Positions 9,925-17,914 of a stretch of DNA of 59,614 nucleotides are shown here, piece after piece. The position numbers and the translations under genes were made by a program. The first letter of the stretch is position 1. Each line of letters begins with the position of its first letter. This DNA is from Rhodobacteraceae bacterium HLUCCO18. GTDB lineage: Bacteria; Pseudomonadota; Alphaproteobacteria; Rhodobacterales; Rhodobacteraceae. The notes beneath the pieces are model-generated. The model saw only the letters and a list, made by a program, of their open reading frames with translations, was not told where the DNA came from and made no database searches. Where the stretch lies: positions 1-59,614 of the forward strand of contig LJSY01000027.1 of NCBI GenBank assembly GCA_001314805.1, read 5' to 3'.

Positions 9925-10791
9925 TTACGAATCGTAAATCCGCATGAAGGCGGGCCAGGCCTCGGCGTCCGCGACGGTCTTGTCGCGGCAAAACGCGTTG
10001 CAGAAGCCGAACACGCGCCCGCCGATCTCGGCCAGATGGGTGACGGGCAGGCCCGAATAGGGGCAATGCGCGTTTTCCGGTGTTCCGGCATCGAGGGGCC
10101 GCGCGCCCAGGGACGGCACGGCCGGGAACAGGGAGCGTTCGAGCGGCATGTCGTATTGCGGAAGCTCCGGCCCCTCTGCCAGCGCCATCGCGCGCCACCG
10201 GCGGAAATCGGGCTGGGCAAGGTGGGTGCGGACATAGGTCTGCGCCGTGGTCGAGACGGACAGGCCATAGGTGGCGATCCGTGTCGCGACCGGCGCGTAG
10301 AAGGCATCCGCCAGCGTGTAGTCGCCATAAAGGAACGGCCCGCCGGAGCGATCGAGCGCGCGGCTCCAGATGCTGTCGATCCGCTCCAGGTTGGCCCGGA
10401 CCTCCGGCGGTGTCTCGAAATTCGCCCAGCCGGTGTAGAGGTTCATCGGGCAGGCGCCGCGCAGGGCGGCAAAGCCCGAATGCATCTCGGCAATCAGGCT
10501 CAGCGCTTCGGCGCGGTCCTTCGGGTTGGCGGGAAGCAGGCCCTTGTCCGGGAACGCCTCCGCCAGGTGCCAGGCGATGGCGATGCTGTCGGTCAGAACG
10601 CCGCCTTGGGGCGTTTTGACCACCGGTACCGTGCCCGCGCCGCCGAACACGGCGACCTCGGCGGCGAAGGCGTCGGAGTAGATGCGGGTGCGGTGCACCG
10701 CGACATCGATGCCGAACACGGCGAAAGGCAGCCAGCCGCGCAGCGACCAGGAGGAATGGCCGCGCTGGCCGATGAGGAGGTCGTAGGTCAT
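9925..10791 (-). CDS. Glutathione S-transferase with a C-terminal cysteine-rich tail
   Basis: The 288-residue protein begins MTYDLLIGQRGHSSWSLRGW, a thioredoxin-fold GST N-domain of the type with a Ser-containing SSWS active-site loop. It continues with SIAIAWHLAEAFPDKGLLP and an all-alpha GST C-domain (residues about 90-210). The ATG at 10791 fits the family N-terminus; a longer in-frame extension upstream does not. The last 60 residues are extra. They contain CPYSGLPV and FGFCNAFCRDK, a Cys-x(n)-FC-x2-FC pattern recalling TRASH/YHS metal-binding modules. The substrate is unknown. It is transcribed toward yifB. Confidence 0.85.
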   Translation of the reverse strand: MTYDLLIGQRGHSSWSLRGWLPFAVFGIDVAVHRTRIYSDAFAAEVAVFGGAGTVPVVKTPQGGVLTDSIAIAWHLAEAFPDKGLLPANPKDRAEALSLIAEMHSGFAALRGACPMNLYTGWANFETPPEVRANLERIDSIWSRALDRSGGPFLYGDYTLADAFYAPVATRIATYGLSVSTTAQTYVRTHLAQPDFRRWRAMALAEGPELPQYDMPLERSLFPAVPSLGARPLDAGTPENAHCPYSGLPVTHLAEIGGRVFGFCNAFCRDKTVADAEAWPAFMRIYDS

Positions 10792-10849
10792 GGGCGCATT
10801 GGCGGTGGCCCTGCGCGGAAGGTCAATCGGGAATGGCTGATGGCCGTCA

Positions 10850-11431
10850 TCAGGCGATGTGATTGACGGTTTCCAGCGACCACCCGGTTTCCCCCCGGTC
10901 AAGCCGCGTGACCGACAGCGGGTCGATCCGGTGGGTCAGCGCCTGTCGGAACCCGATGCCCGCCGCCGCGCCGATATGGCCGAGGATCACGCCCATATGC
11001 GCGACCGCGATCAGGTCCGCGCCCGGATGCTCTGCCGCGAGCCTCTCGATCACCGCCGACACGCGCCTTGCGACATCGAAGAAGCTTTCGCCCTCGGGTG
11101 CGGCCACGTCGCCCGGGTTGTCCCAGAACGCGCGGCTGAGTACCGGGTCGCGCTGAGCCACGTCGTCGTGGCTGAGCCCGTCCCACGCCCCGAAATCGAA
11201 TTCCCTGAGCTGGTCGGTGTCGGGCAGGCGTGTGCGACTGCTCGAGATCCGATCCGCCGTGGCCGAGGCCCGGACAAGATCGGAGGACACAACGATAGCG
11301 TCGCGCGGCAGGTAGGCGTCCAGCCGGTCGAGCGCGGCCGCGTCCGACAGGTCCGCCGGGACGTCGCGCCAGCCCGTGAAGGTGGTCTGGTGCGTGGGCC
11401 CGTGCCGGACCCACCACAGGCGGGCTACCAA
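10850..11431 (-). CDS. Histidine phosphatase family protein, probable alpha-ribazole phosphatase (CobC-like)
   Basis: This protein of 193 residues belongs to the phosphoglycerate-mutase-like histidine phosphatases. The catalytic RHG motif is present (WWVRHGPTHQ, residues 7-16), the second conserved Arg lies near residue 54 (SSDLVRASATA), the catalytic acid lies in REFDFGAWDG, and the second His is in LIAVAHMGV. It overlaps the end of cobU by seven bases. That supports a role as alpha-ribazole-5'-phosphate phosphatase in cobalamin nucleotide-loop assembly. The family is broad, so the substrate is inferred from context. Confidence 0.8.
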   Translation of the reverse strand: MVARLWWVRHGPTHQTTFTGWRDVPADLSDAAALDRLDAYLPRDAIVVSSDLVRASATADRISSSRTRLPDTDQLREFDFGAWDGLSHDDVAQRDPVLSRAFWDNPGDVAAPEGESFFDVARRVSAVIERLAAEHPGADLIAVAHMGVILGHIGAAAGIGFRQALTHRIDPLSVTRLDRGETGWSLETVNHIA

Positions 11432-12033
11432 AACCGGCGCCCCGATCCCGCCTGCGCGTCGAACGCCTCGTCCGCGTCGTGGGCGTCTTCGGTCCAGCTG
11501 TCCGCCACCGGCGGCTCACCCTTGAGGATCTGCGGCAGGCCCGCTGTCACGAACACGACGAGATCGGCCTGCGCGGCGAGACGCTGGTTCAGGCGACCCT
11601 GGGCCGAGCGGAAGGCGCGGGCCAAGGCGTTGTCCGGGACGATGCCGCCCGAGACATCGTTGGTGACAATCACCACGGGCCGCGTCATCGCCGCGAGCGT
11701 GGCGAGCAGCACGTCGATTTCTTCCTCGACATCCGCGTCGTCGAGCATCTGATTCGTCAGCCAGAAGGTCACGCAATCGACCAGCGCGATCTCGCCCGAC
11801 TGGATCTTGCCGAGCGGCAGTTCGAGGTCCAGCGGCGCCTCGACGGTGCGCCAGCCCTGGCCGAGCCGCCGCGCGCGATGCCGGGCGATTTTCGCCTCCA
11901 TCTCGGCGTCGCGGGCCTCGGCCGTCGCGATGTAGACCCGGGACAGACCGGACTGGAGAACAAGGCGCTCCGCGAAGGCCGATTTGCCGGACGAAGCGCC
12001 ACCGATGATAAGCGTCAGAGGGGGCAGTCGCAA
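11425..12033 (-). CDS. cobU: Bifunctional adenosylcobinamide kinase/adenosylcobinamide-phosphate guanylyltransferase
   Basis: CobU phosphorylates adenosylcobinamide and then transfers GMP to it, late steps of cobalamin synthesis or corrinoid salvage. The P-loop GGASSGKSAFAERLV opens the protein. The guanylylated His region (EAKIARHRARR), the IALVDCVTFWLTN motif and VVIVTNDVSGGIVP follow as in the family. The start is uncertain. The only ATG in frame is at 12105, inside the probable rpoH promoter region, so a TTG at 12033, which puts LPPLTLIIGG near the N-terminus as in homologues, is preferred. About 30 residues at the C-terminus exceed the usual length and overlap the phosphatase gene. Confidence 0.88.
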   Translation of the reverse strand: MRLPPLTLIIGGASSGKSAFAERLVLQSGLSRVYIATAEARDAEMEAKIARHRARRLGQGWRTVEAPLDLELPLGKIQSGEIALVDCVTFWLTNQMLDDADVEEEIDVLLATLAAMTRPVVIVTNDVSGGIVPDNALARAFRSAQGRLNQRLAAQADLVVFVTAGLPQILKGEPPVADSWTEDAHDADEAFDAQAGSGRRFW

Positions 12034-12131
12034 TTTAATTTCCCGGAAAGTGAACCGAACGTCGCCTTCGTGCGTATCACCTATAAAGATTGCTTGCGAG
12101 ATCACAGGGAAACCTTAACCGGGGGTGCGAT

Positions 12132-13013
12132 ATGGCACTAGACATGGGTGGAGACCAGACACTTTCCCGCAGGGCCATGAAGGCCGAGTTGCTGGATGCG
12201 GAAACCGAGCTCAAGCTTGCCTACGCCTGGCGTGACGAGCGGGACGAGGAAGCGCTGCATCGCCTCGTGACGGCCTACATGCGCCTCGCCATCTCCATGG
12301 CGGCGAAGTTCAGGCGTTATGGCGCGCCGATGAACGACCTGATCCAGGAAGCCGGGCTTGGCCTGATGAAGGCCGCCGACAAGTTCGACCCCGATCGTGG
12401 CGTGCGCTTTTCCACCTATGCCGTGTGGTGGATCAAGGCCTCGATCCAGGATTACGTGATGCGGAACTGGTCCATGGTTCGCACTGGGTCGACCTCCTCG
12501 CAGAAATCGCTGTTTTTCAACATGCGCCGCGTTCAGGCCCGGCTGGAGCGTGAGGCGATGGCCAACGGTCAGTCGCTCGACAGGCACCAGCTGCGCCAGT
12601 TGATCGCGACTGAGGTCGGCGTGCCGCTCCACGACGTCGAGATGATGGAGGGCCGCCTTGCGGGGTCCGACTATTCGCTGAACGCCACGCAATCCGCCGA
12701 GGATGAGGGTCGCGAATGGATCGACACGCTCGAGGATGAAAGCCGGCAGGCCGCCGAGACGGTCGAGAACGCCCACGACATGGAGACGCTGCGCGAGTGG
12801 CTGATCAACGCCATGGGCGCTCTGAACGAGCGCGAACGCTTTATCGTGCGCGAGCGCAAACTGCGCGAGGATCCCCGCACGCTCGAAAGCCTCGGCAACG
12901 AACTGGGCCTCAGCAAGGAACGTGTGCGCCAGCTCGAGGCCGCGGCCTTCGCCAAAATGCGCAAGACGCTCGAGGCGCAGTCGAAGGAGGTCCGGTCATT
13001 CCTCGCCATCTGA
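12132..13013 (+). CDS. rpoH: RNA polymerase sigma factor RpoH (RpoHII-like, sigma-32 family)
   Basis: The product is a heat-shock/oxidative-stress sigma factor of 293 residues. Region 2 (LIQEAGLGLMKAADKFDP, RFSTYAVWWIKASIQDYVMR) lies near residues 70-115. The sigma-32-specific RpoH box is QKSLFFNMRR (residues 124-133). Region 4.2 (TLESLGNELGLSKERVRQLE) lies near residue 250. The ATG giving MALDMGGDQTLSRRAMK fits homologues; an upstream ATG at 12090 would add 14 residues. Many Rhodobacteraceae carry two RpoH proteins. This one looks more like RpoHII, which is linked to singlet-oxygen stress in Rhodobacter sphaeroides. That subgroup call is from memory of the family. Confidence 0.92.
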   Translation: MALDMGGDQTLSRRAMKAELLDAETELKLAYAWRDERDEEALHRLVTAYMRLAISMAAKFRRYGAPMNDLIQEAGLGLMKAADKFDPDRGVRFSTYAVWWIKASIQDYVMRNWSMVRTGSTSSQKSLFFNMRRVQARLEREAMANGQSLDRHQLRQLIATEVGVPLHDVEMMEGRLAGSDYSLNATQSAEDEGREWIDTLEDESRQAAETVENAHDMETLREWLINAMGALNERERFIVRERKLREDPRTLESLGNELGLSKERVRQLEAAAFAKMRKTLEAQSKEVRSFLAI

Positions 13014-13196
13014 TTCTTCACGCGCCGCTCGGGATCATCGCGGTCCTCTTCGGCGCGACCCTCTTGACGCAACTGCCCGTGGACGGGCTGTCCACGGCGC
13101 CCTTCGGTATCGCGGAACGTGCTTCGGACGGCTTCGTCGGGGCCGATTCCGGTGCGCCCGTTACGCAGATCGCGTTTGCGAACTGACCCGGGCGCA

Positions 13197-14030
13197 ATGC
13201 GTCTATTCGAGGTGACCGTGAGCGGCGCCCTCCCGGCGCTCGTGGCCTTGATGCTCCCGGTCGCCGCCACGGCGGAGGCCGTAGCCACGGCTGGCGACGT
13301 CGCGCAGAGGATCGAGGGCGTCGATGTCGTGATCCTCGGCGAAGTGCATGACAACCCCGCCCACCATGTCTTCCAGACCGATGTGGTGGAGGCGCTCGAC
13401 CCCGCGGCGATCGTGTTCGAAATGGTGACCGCCGAAGAGGCGCGTTTCGTGACGCCCGACCTCGCCGCCGATGCCGAGGCGCTCTCCGAGGCGCTGGGCT
13501 GGGCGGAGTCCGGCTGGCCCGACTTCGCACTGTATTATCCGCTGTTTCGGCAGGCCGCGCGCGCCGCCGTCTATGGCGCCGAGGTGCCTCGCGATGTCGC
13601 GCGCGCCGCCTTTGCAGAAGGTGCCGCTGCCGTATTTCCCGGCGACGCGGCCCGGTTCGGCCTGAGCGACCCGTTGGACCCCGACGAGCAGGTCATGCGC
13701 GAGGCCGAACAACAGGAGGCCCATTGCAATGCGCTGCCCGAGGACATCCTGTCGGGCTTCGTCGAGGCGCAGCGCCTGCGCGACGCGGCACTGGCCGAGG
13801 CGGCGCTGGATGCGCTCGAGGCCCATGGCGCGCCGGTCGTGATCGTGACGGGCAACGGGCACGCCCGTACCGATTGGGGCGTTCCGGCCCTGCTGGCCCG
13901 GGCGGCACCGGAGGTCACCGTCTTCGCACTGGGCCAGTTCGAGTCCGCACCCGAGGGTTCCGTGCCCTTCGACGCCTGGACCGTTGCCGAGCCTGTGGAT
14001 CGTCCCGACCCCTGCGCGGCATTGCGTTGA
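13197..14030 (+). CDS. ChaN family (DUF399) haem-binding-like protein, exported
   Basis: This 277-residue protein starts at 13197 (MRLFEVTVSGALPALVALML). The N-terminus is a likely Sec signal peptide ending near PVAATAEA. The motif VVILGEVHDNPAHHVFQ is characteristic of ChaN/TraB-like proteins, including the E and H residues proposed to bind metal or haem, and VVIVTGNGHARTDWG is the second conserved block. ChaN in Campylobacter is an iron-regulated haem-binding lipoprotein, but no lipobox is obvious here, so the protein may be soluble and periplasmic. The GTG or TTG start of the next, broken gene overlaps or follows closely. Confidence 0.78.
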   Translation: MRLFEVTVSGALPALVALMLPVAATAEAVATAGDVAQRIEGVDVVILGEVHDNPAHHVFQTDVVEALDPAAIVFEMVTAEEARFVTPDLAADAEALSEALGWAESGWPDFALYYPLFRQAARAAVYGAEVPRDVARAAFAEGAAAVFPGDAARFGLSDPLDPDEQVMREAEQQEAHCNALPEDILSGFVEAQRLRDAALAEAALDALEAHGAPVVIVTGNGHARTDWGVPALLARAAPEVTVFALGQFESAPEGSVPFDAWTVAEPVDRPDPCAALR

Positions 14031-14541
14031 ATGGACGCCGCGCGCGGCATCGCGGAGACTGGCCGGATGCCATCGCACCGGACGCTTCGCGTGGTGTTTC
14101 GGGGGCCGTTCCGGGCCTCGTGCTGACCCAAGCGGCCCATGGTGGCCTGCTCACGGCCCTGGCCTGGCCTGACCCCCTGTTCCGCCACGCCCGAGGCGGC
14201 GGGCTGGTGACCTTTCACGCCACGGACCCCCTGCCGCCCGAGGCGAGGCACTTGGCCCATGACGTGACGGCTGCCTTCGTGGCGTCGCCGCTCGGCATCG
14301 CCGCTCATCGGGTCGATATCTGGCTGATGGACGAAGGCTGGCCCGCGCGCATCTTCTTCACCGGCAGCCCGCGTCCGTCTGGGGCACCGACGGGCGGGAG
14401 AGGGTCTGGGTCACGCGCGCGCTGGCGCGGCTGTCGGGCGATCTCGTTGCGCTTTTCGCGCCCGATGCCGAGATGCAGGCGAGTGGGGCCTGTGCGATGG
14501 TTCCGCAATTCGGCATTGCGAGTGCCGGGGGTGGCACCTAA
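14027..14541 (+). pseudogene. Unrecognised protein gene broken by a one-base frameshift
   Basis: Two adjacent frames together make one coherent protein. The first, from a TTG at 14027 overlapping the previous stop (or a GTG at 14120), contains TQAAHGGLLTALAWPDPLF, TFHATDPLPPEARHLAHDV and DIWLMDEGWPARIFF. Around 14367-14374 sense moves to another frame, reading VWGTDGRERVWVTRALARL through a stop at 14539-14541. One missing base would explain it. I do not recognise the family. Both halves have coding-like third-position GC and no long gap separates them from coaBC. A sequencing error and a true pseudogene are equally possible. Confidence 0.55.
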
Positions 14542-14574
14542 CCTTTGCTCGAGACGGGACGCGGGGACGCAACC

Positions 14575-15771
14575 ATGCTGGCCGACAAGAAAATCCTGCT
14601 GATCATCAGCGGCGGCATCGCGGCCTACAAGTCGCTCGACCTGATCCGCAGGCTGCGAGAGCGGCAGGTGGGCGTCGTGCCGGTCCTCACGCGCGCGGCG
14701 GAGGAGTTCGTGACGCCGCTTACCGTGTCGGCGCTGGCGGGCGTCAAGGTCTATCGTGATCTCTTCGACCTCACCGACGAGGCGGAAATGGGCCATATCG
14801 AACTCAGCCGCGCGGCCGATCTGGTCGTCGTGGCCCCCGCCACGGCCGATCTGATGGCGAAGATGGCGGGCGGGCATGCCAATGACCTCGCCACGACCCT
14901 GTTGATGGCCACCGACAAGCCCGTTCTGATCGCGCCCGCCATGAACGTGAAGATGTGGGAGCATCCGGCGACGCAGCGCAATCTTGCGACCCTGCAGGCC
15001 GACGGCATCCGCGTCGTGGGGCCCGCCGAGGGCGCAATGGCCTGCGGCGAGTTCGGCCCGGGGCGCATGTCCGAGGTGCCCGAGATCATCGCCGCCATCG
15101 AAGCCACCTTCGGCCATGGCCCGCTGTCGGGACGGCACGTGCTGGTGACGTCGGGCCCGACCCATGAGCCCATCGACCCGGTCCGCTACATCGCCAATCG
15201 GTCTTCGGGCGCGCAGGGGACTGCGATCGCCGCGGCGCTCCGCGATCTGGGCGCGCGCGTCAGCTTCATAACGGGACCGGCCAGTGTGCCGCCCCCGGCC
15301 GGCGTGGACGTGATACCGGTGGAGACCGCCGCCGAGATGGAAAAGGCCGTCGCCGCCGCCCTTCCCGCCGATGCCGCGATCTTCGCCGCCGCCGTGGCCG
15401 ACTGGCGCGTCGACAACGCCGCGGGGCAGAAGATCAAGAAGAGGGCGGGCGACGTCCTGCCCACGCTGAACTTCGTCGAGAACCCCGACATTCTCGCGAC
15501 CGTGGCGCAGATGGGCGAGGGGCGCCCGCAACTTGTCATCGGCTTCGCCGCCGAGACCGAGGAGGTGGAGCGGCACGCGACCGGGAAACGCGCGCGCAAG
15601 GGCTGCGACTGGATCGTGGCAAACGATGTCTCGCCGGGCACGGGCATCATGGGCGGCACGGAGAACGCCGTGACGCTGATCACCGCGGACGGTGCCGAGA
15701 CATGGCCGCGCCTGAGCAAGGTGGAGACCGCCGCGCGGCTGGCGGCGCGCATCGCCGAGACGCTTGCGTGA
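14575..15771 (+). CDS. coaBC: Bifunctional phosphopantothenoylcysteine decarboxylase/phosphopantothenate-cysteine ligase
   Basis: CoaBC makes 4'-phosphopantetheine for coenzyme A by joining cysteine to 4'-phosphopantothenate and decarboxylating it. The ATG at 14575 gives MLADKKILLIISGGIAAYK, the usual flavoprotein start, and a protein of 398 residues. The CoaC domain shows the active-site His in MGHIELSRAADL, PAMNVKMW, and the catalytic Cys in MACGEFGPGRM. The CoaB domain shows VTSGPTHEPIDPVRYIANRSSG and AAVADWRV with the conserved Lys pair in QKIKK. It is followed by dut 48 bases on, with a repeat copy between them. Confidence 0.95.
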   Translation: MLADKKILLIISGGIAAYKSLDLIRRLRERQVGVVPVLTRAAEEFVTPLTVSALAGVKVYRDLFDLTDEAEMGHIELSRAADLVVVAPATADLMAKMAGGHANDLATTLLMATDKPVLIAPAMNVKMWEHPATQRNLATLQADGIRVVGPAEGAMACGEFGPGRMSEVPEIIAAIEATFGHGPLSGRHVLVTSGPTHEPIDPVRYIANRSSGAQGTAIAAALRDLGARVSFITGPASVPPPAGVDVIPVETAAEMEKAVAAALPADAAIFAAAVADWRVDNAAGQKIKKRAGDVLPTLNFVENPDILATVAQMGEGRPQLVIGFAAETEEVERHATGKRARKGCDWIVANDVSPGTGIMGGTENAVTLITADGAETWPRLSKVETAARLAARIAETLA

Positions 15772-15789
15772 GCGGCCGGCGGCGCGAAT

Positions 15790-15811
15790 GCGTATTTTCG
15801 GAAAGATGAAG
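15790..15811 (+). repeat. Dispersed repeat, copy A (intergenic)
   Basis: GCGTATTTTCGGAAAGATGA and the next two bases, between coaBC and dut, are nearly the reverse complement of copies at 36540 and 45576. It is the short core form of a repeat family found at several other places in this window. Confidence 0.6.
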
Positions 15812-15819
15812 GGGGCAGG

Positions 15820-16287
15820 GTGTCCGTGGTGATCGAGATGGTGCGCGAGGACTGGGCCGATCCGGCGGTGCCATTGCCGGATTACGCCACCGCGGGCGCG
15901 GCGGGGGCGGATTTGCGCGCGAACCTGCAGCCCGAGGATCGCGCCGCCGGCCTGTCCCTGCAGCCGGGGTGCCGCGTGCTGGTTCCGACCGGGTTGCGCG
16001 TGGCGATCCCCGAAGGCCACGAGATGCAGATCAGGCCGAGGTCGGGTCTGGCGCTCAAGCATGGCATTGGCATTCCCAACGCGCCCGGCACGATCGACAG
16101 CGATTATCGCGGGCCGCTGGGCGTGATCCTGATCAATTTTGGGGGCGAGGTGTTCGTCATCGCGCATGGCGCGCGCATTGCGCAGGCCGTCGCAGCCCCG
16201 GTCCTGCGCGCCCGGTTCGTCTTGACCGGAACGCTGGACGCGACCGTGCGGGGCGGCGGCGGCTTCGGCTCCACCGGGGTCGGCTGA
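15820..16287 (+). CDS. dut: Deoxyuridine 5'-triphosphate nucleotidohydrolase
   Basis: dUTPase hydrolyses dUTP to dUMP, keeping uracil out of DNA and feeding thymidylate synthesis; it acts as a homotrimer. The 155-residue protein starts with GTG. All five signature motifs are present: motif [12 protein letters not shown], motif [13 protein letters not shown], motif [20 protein letters not shown], motif IV RIAQ and the glycine-rich motif V near the C-terminus (GGGGFGSTG). Its stop overlaps the ATG of the next gene by one base (TGATG), so the two are co-translated. Confidence 0.96.
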   Translation: MSVVIEMVREDWADPAVPLPDYATAGAAGADLRANLQPEDRAAGLSLQPGCRVLVPTGLRVAIPEGHEMQIRPRSGLALKHGIGIPNAPGTIDSDYRGPLGVILINFGGEVFVIAHGARIAQAVAAPVLRARFVLTGTLDATVRGGGGFGSTGVG

Positions 16288-17342
16288 TGCTGCTGGTCGC
16301 CCTCCTCGCCGCGGTGATCTGGGGCATCGGCGCGGCCATGGGCGTGCCGCGCGCGGCGCGGGTCAACATGCTCGGCCTGCTTTTTGTCATCGTGCTGGCG
16401 CTGCAGATCGTCCTGCCCGACGGCCACCCGGTCCGCGAGGCTACCGGCGGTTCGCCGGCGCTCTGGCTGATCCTTGCTGCCGGCGTGGTGCTGGTCCTGC
16501 TTTATCGCGCGATCCTGAACCGGTTGCGCGGACAGGCCGCCGAGATCGAGGCGACGCGCGAAAGCGTGGAGCCCGCTATCTCCGATGGGCCGTTCAGCGA
16601 TGCGGAGCTCGAGCGCTACGCACGCCACATCACCCTGCCCGATATCGGCGGCGGCGGGCAACTCGCGCTCAAGAACGCAAAGGTGCTTGTTATCGGCGCC
16701 GGCGGGCTTGGGGCGCCTGCGCTCCTTTACCTCGCCGCCGCGGGCGTCGGACGGATCGGGATCGTCGACGGCGACACGGTGGCGCTGTCCAACCTGCAGC
16801 GGCAGGTGATCCACACGGACGCGCGGCAGGACATGCCCAAGGTCTTCTCCGCCCAGGCCGCGATCGAGGCGCTCAATCCGCATGTGGACACGCGGCCCTA
16901 CAATCGCGCGCTCACCGCCGATATCGCGGAGGAGCTTTTCGCCGAATACGATCTGATCCTCGACGGCACGGACAGCTACGAGACCCGCGCGCTGGTCAAT
17001 CGCGCGGCGGTGGCCGTGGGGCGCCCCGTCCTGGCGGGTGCCATCAGCGCGTGGGAGGGGCAGATCACGCTCTACGATCCGGCGTCGGGTGCGCCCTGCA
17101 TGGCCTGCGTCTTTCCCAGGGCGCCGGAGCCGGGGTTGGCCGCGACCTGCGCCGAAACCGGGGTGATCGGCGCGCTGCCAGGCGTGGTGGGCTCGATGAT
17201 GGCGCTGGAGGCAGTGAAGCATATCACCGGCGCGGGTAGGGGGCTGTCCGGTCGGATGCTGATCTATGACGGCCTGCACGCGGAGATGCGCAGTTTCGCG
17301 ATGAAACGGCGGCCCGATTGTCCCGTTTGCGGCAGCATTTGA
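16287..17342 (+). CDS. ThiF/MoeB/HesA family adenylyltransferase with N-terminal membrane anchor
   Basis: The C-terminal 250 residues form an E1-like adenylyltransferase of the MoeB/ThiF type. It includes ERYARHITLPDIGGGGQ, the nucleotide loop VLVIGAGGLGAPALLYLAAAGVG, the Arg/Gln-rich NLQRQVIH motif, the Asp in DGTDSY and the two zinc-binding pairs CMAC and CPVC. Such enzymes activate the C-terminal Gly-Gly of MoaD or ThiS for sulfur transfer. The start at 16287 overlaps the dut stop and gives 351 residues. About 100 N-terminal residues carry two hydrophobic segments (LLVALLAAVIWGIGAAMG; LWLILAAGVVLVLLYRAIL), so the enzyme may be membrane-anchored. MoeB is the best guess for the role; no sulfur-carrier gene lies nearby. 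Confidence 0.85.
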   Translation: MLLVALLAAVIWGIGAAMGVPRAARVNMLGLLFVIVLALQIVLPDGHPVREATGGSPALWLILAAGVVLVLLYRAILNRLRGQAAEIEATRESVEPAISDGPFSDAELERYARHITLPDIGGGGQLALKNAKVLVIGAGGLGAPALLYLAAAGVGRIGIVDGDTVALSNLQRQVIHTDARQDMPKVFSAQAAIEALNPHVDTRPYNRALTADIAEELFAEYDLILDGTDSYETRALVNRAAVAVGRPVLAGAISAWEGQITLYDPASGAPCMACVFPRAPEPGLAATCAETGVIGALPGVVGSMMALEAVKHITGAGRGLSGRMLIYDGLHAEMRSFAMKRRPDCPVCGSI

Positions 17343-17421
17343 GCGGGCGCGGCTGGTCGCGACATTCCGCCGCACTACCTTCTTCCCACCGGCCGCCGGC
17401 CGAATAGGGAGGAAAGTAACC

Positions 17422-17841
17422 ATGTTCAGGACTGCACTTGCCATTGCCGCGCTGGTCGCGGCGCCCGCCTTTGCCCAGTCGACGCCATCCCCCGAGGGGG
17501 CGGAGGTCTATTTCATCGGTCTCGAGGACGGGGCCACGATCAGCAATCCCGTCACGCTACATTTCGGGCTGCGGGGGATGGGAGTCGCGCCGGTCGGCGT
17601 GGACCTGCCCAATACCGGGCACCATCACCTGCTGATCAACCGCGACCCGTTCAGCGAGGCTGACGAGGGGTTCGGCGTCCCTGCCGACGACAACCACCTG
17701 CACTTCGGCGCCGGCCAGACCGAAGTGACGCTGGAGCTGCCGGCGGGAACCCATACGCTGCAGCTCGTGCTGGGCGATGTGAACCACGTACCGCATGACC
17801 CGCCGGTTGTGGGCGATGTGATCACGGTGACGGTGGAGTGA
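17422..17841 (+). CDS. DUF4399 domain-containing exported protein
   Basis: This small secreted protein has 139 residues. A signal peptide (MFRTALAIAALVAAPAFA, cleavage after AFA) precedes a DUF4399 domain. Features of that domain are YFIGLEDGATISNPVTLHFGL, NTGHHHLLIN, NHLHFGAGQTE and THTLQLVLGDVNHVPHDPP. The many histidines suggest metal binding, but no function is established. A clear AGGGAGG ribosome-binding site lies 10 bases before the ATG. The gene sits alone between moeB-like and peptidase genes on the same strand. Confidence 0.9.
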   Translation: MFRTALAIAALVAAPAFAQSTPSPEGAEVYFIGLEDGATISNPVTLHFGLRGMGVAPVGVDLPNTGHHHLLINRDPFSEADEGFGVPADDNHLHFGAGQTEVTLELPAGTHTLQLVLGDVNHVPHDPPVVGDVITVTVE

Positions 17842-17914
17842 CCCCGCGGGCCGCATGAGGGCTCGAAACTCCGGCGGCGTCGGCCTAGTTACTTCCTGAA
17901 CCAGGGAGTCCGCC

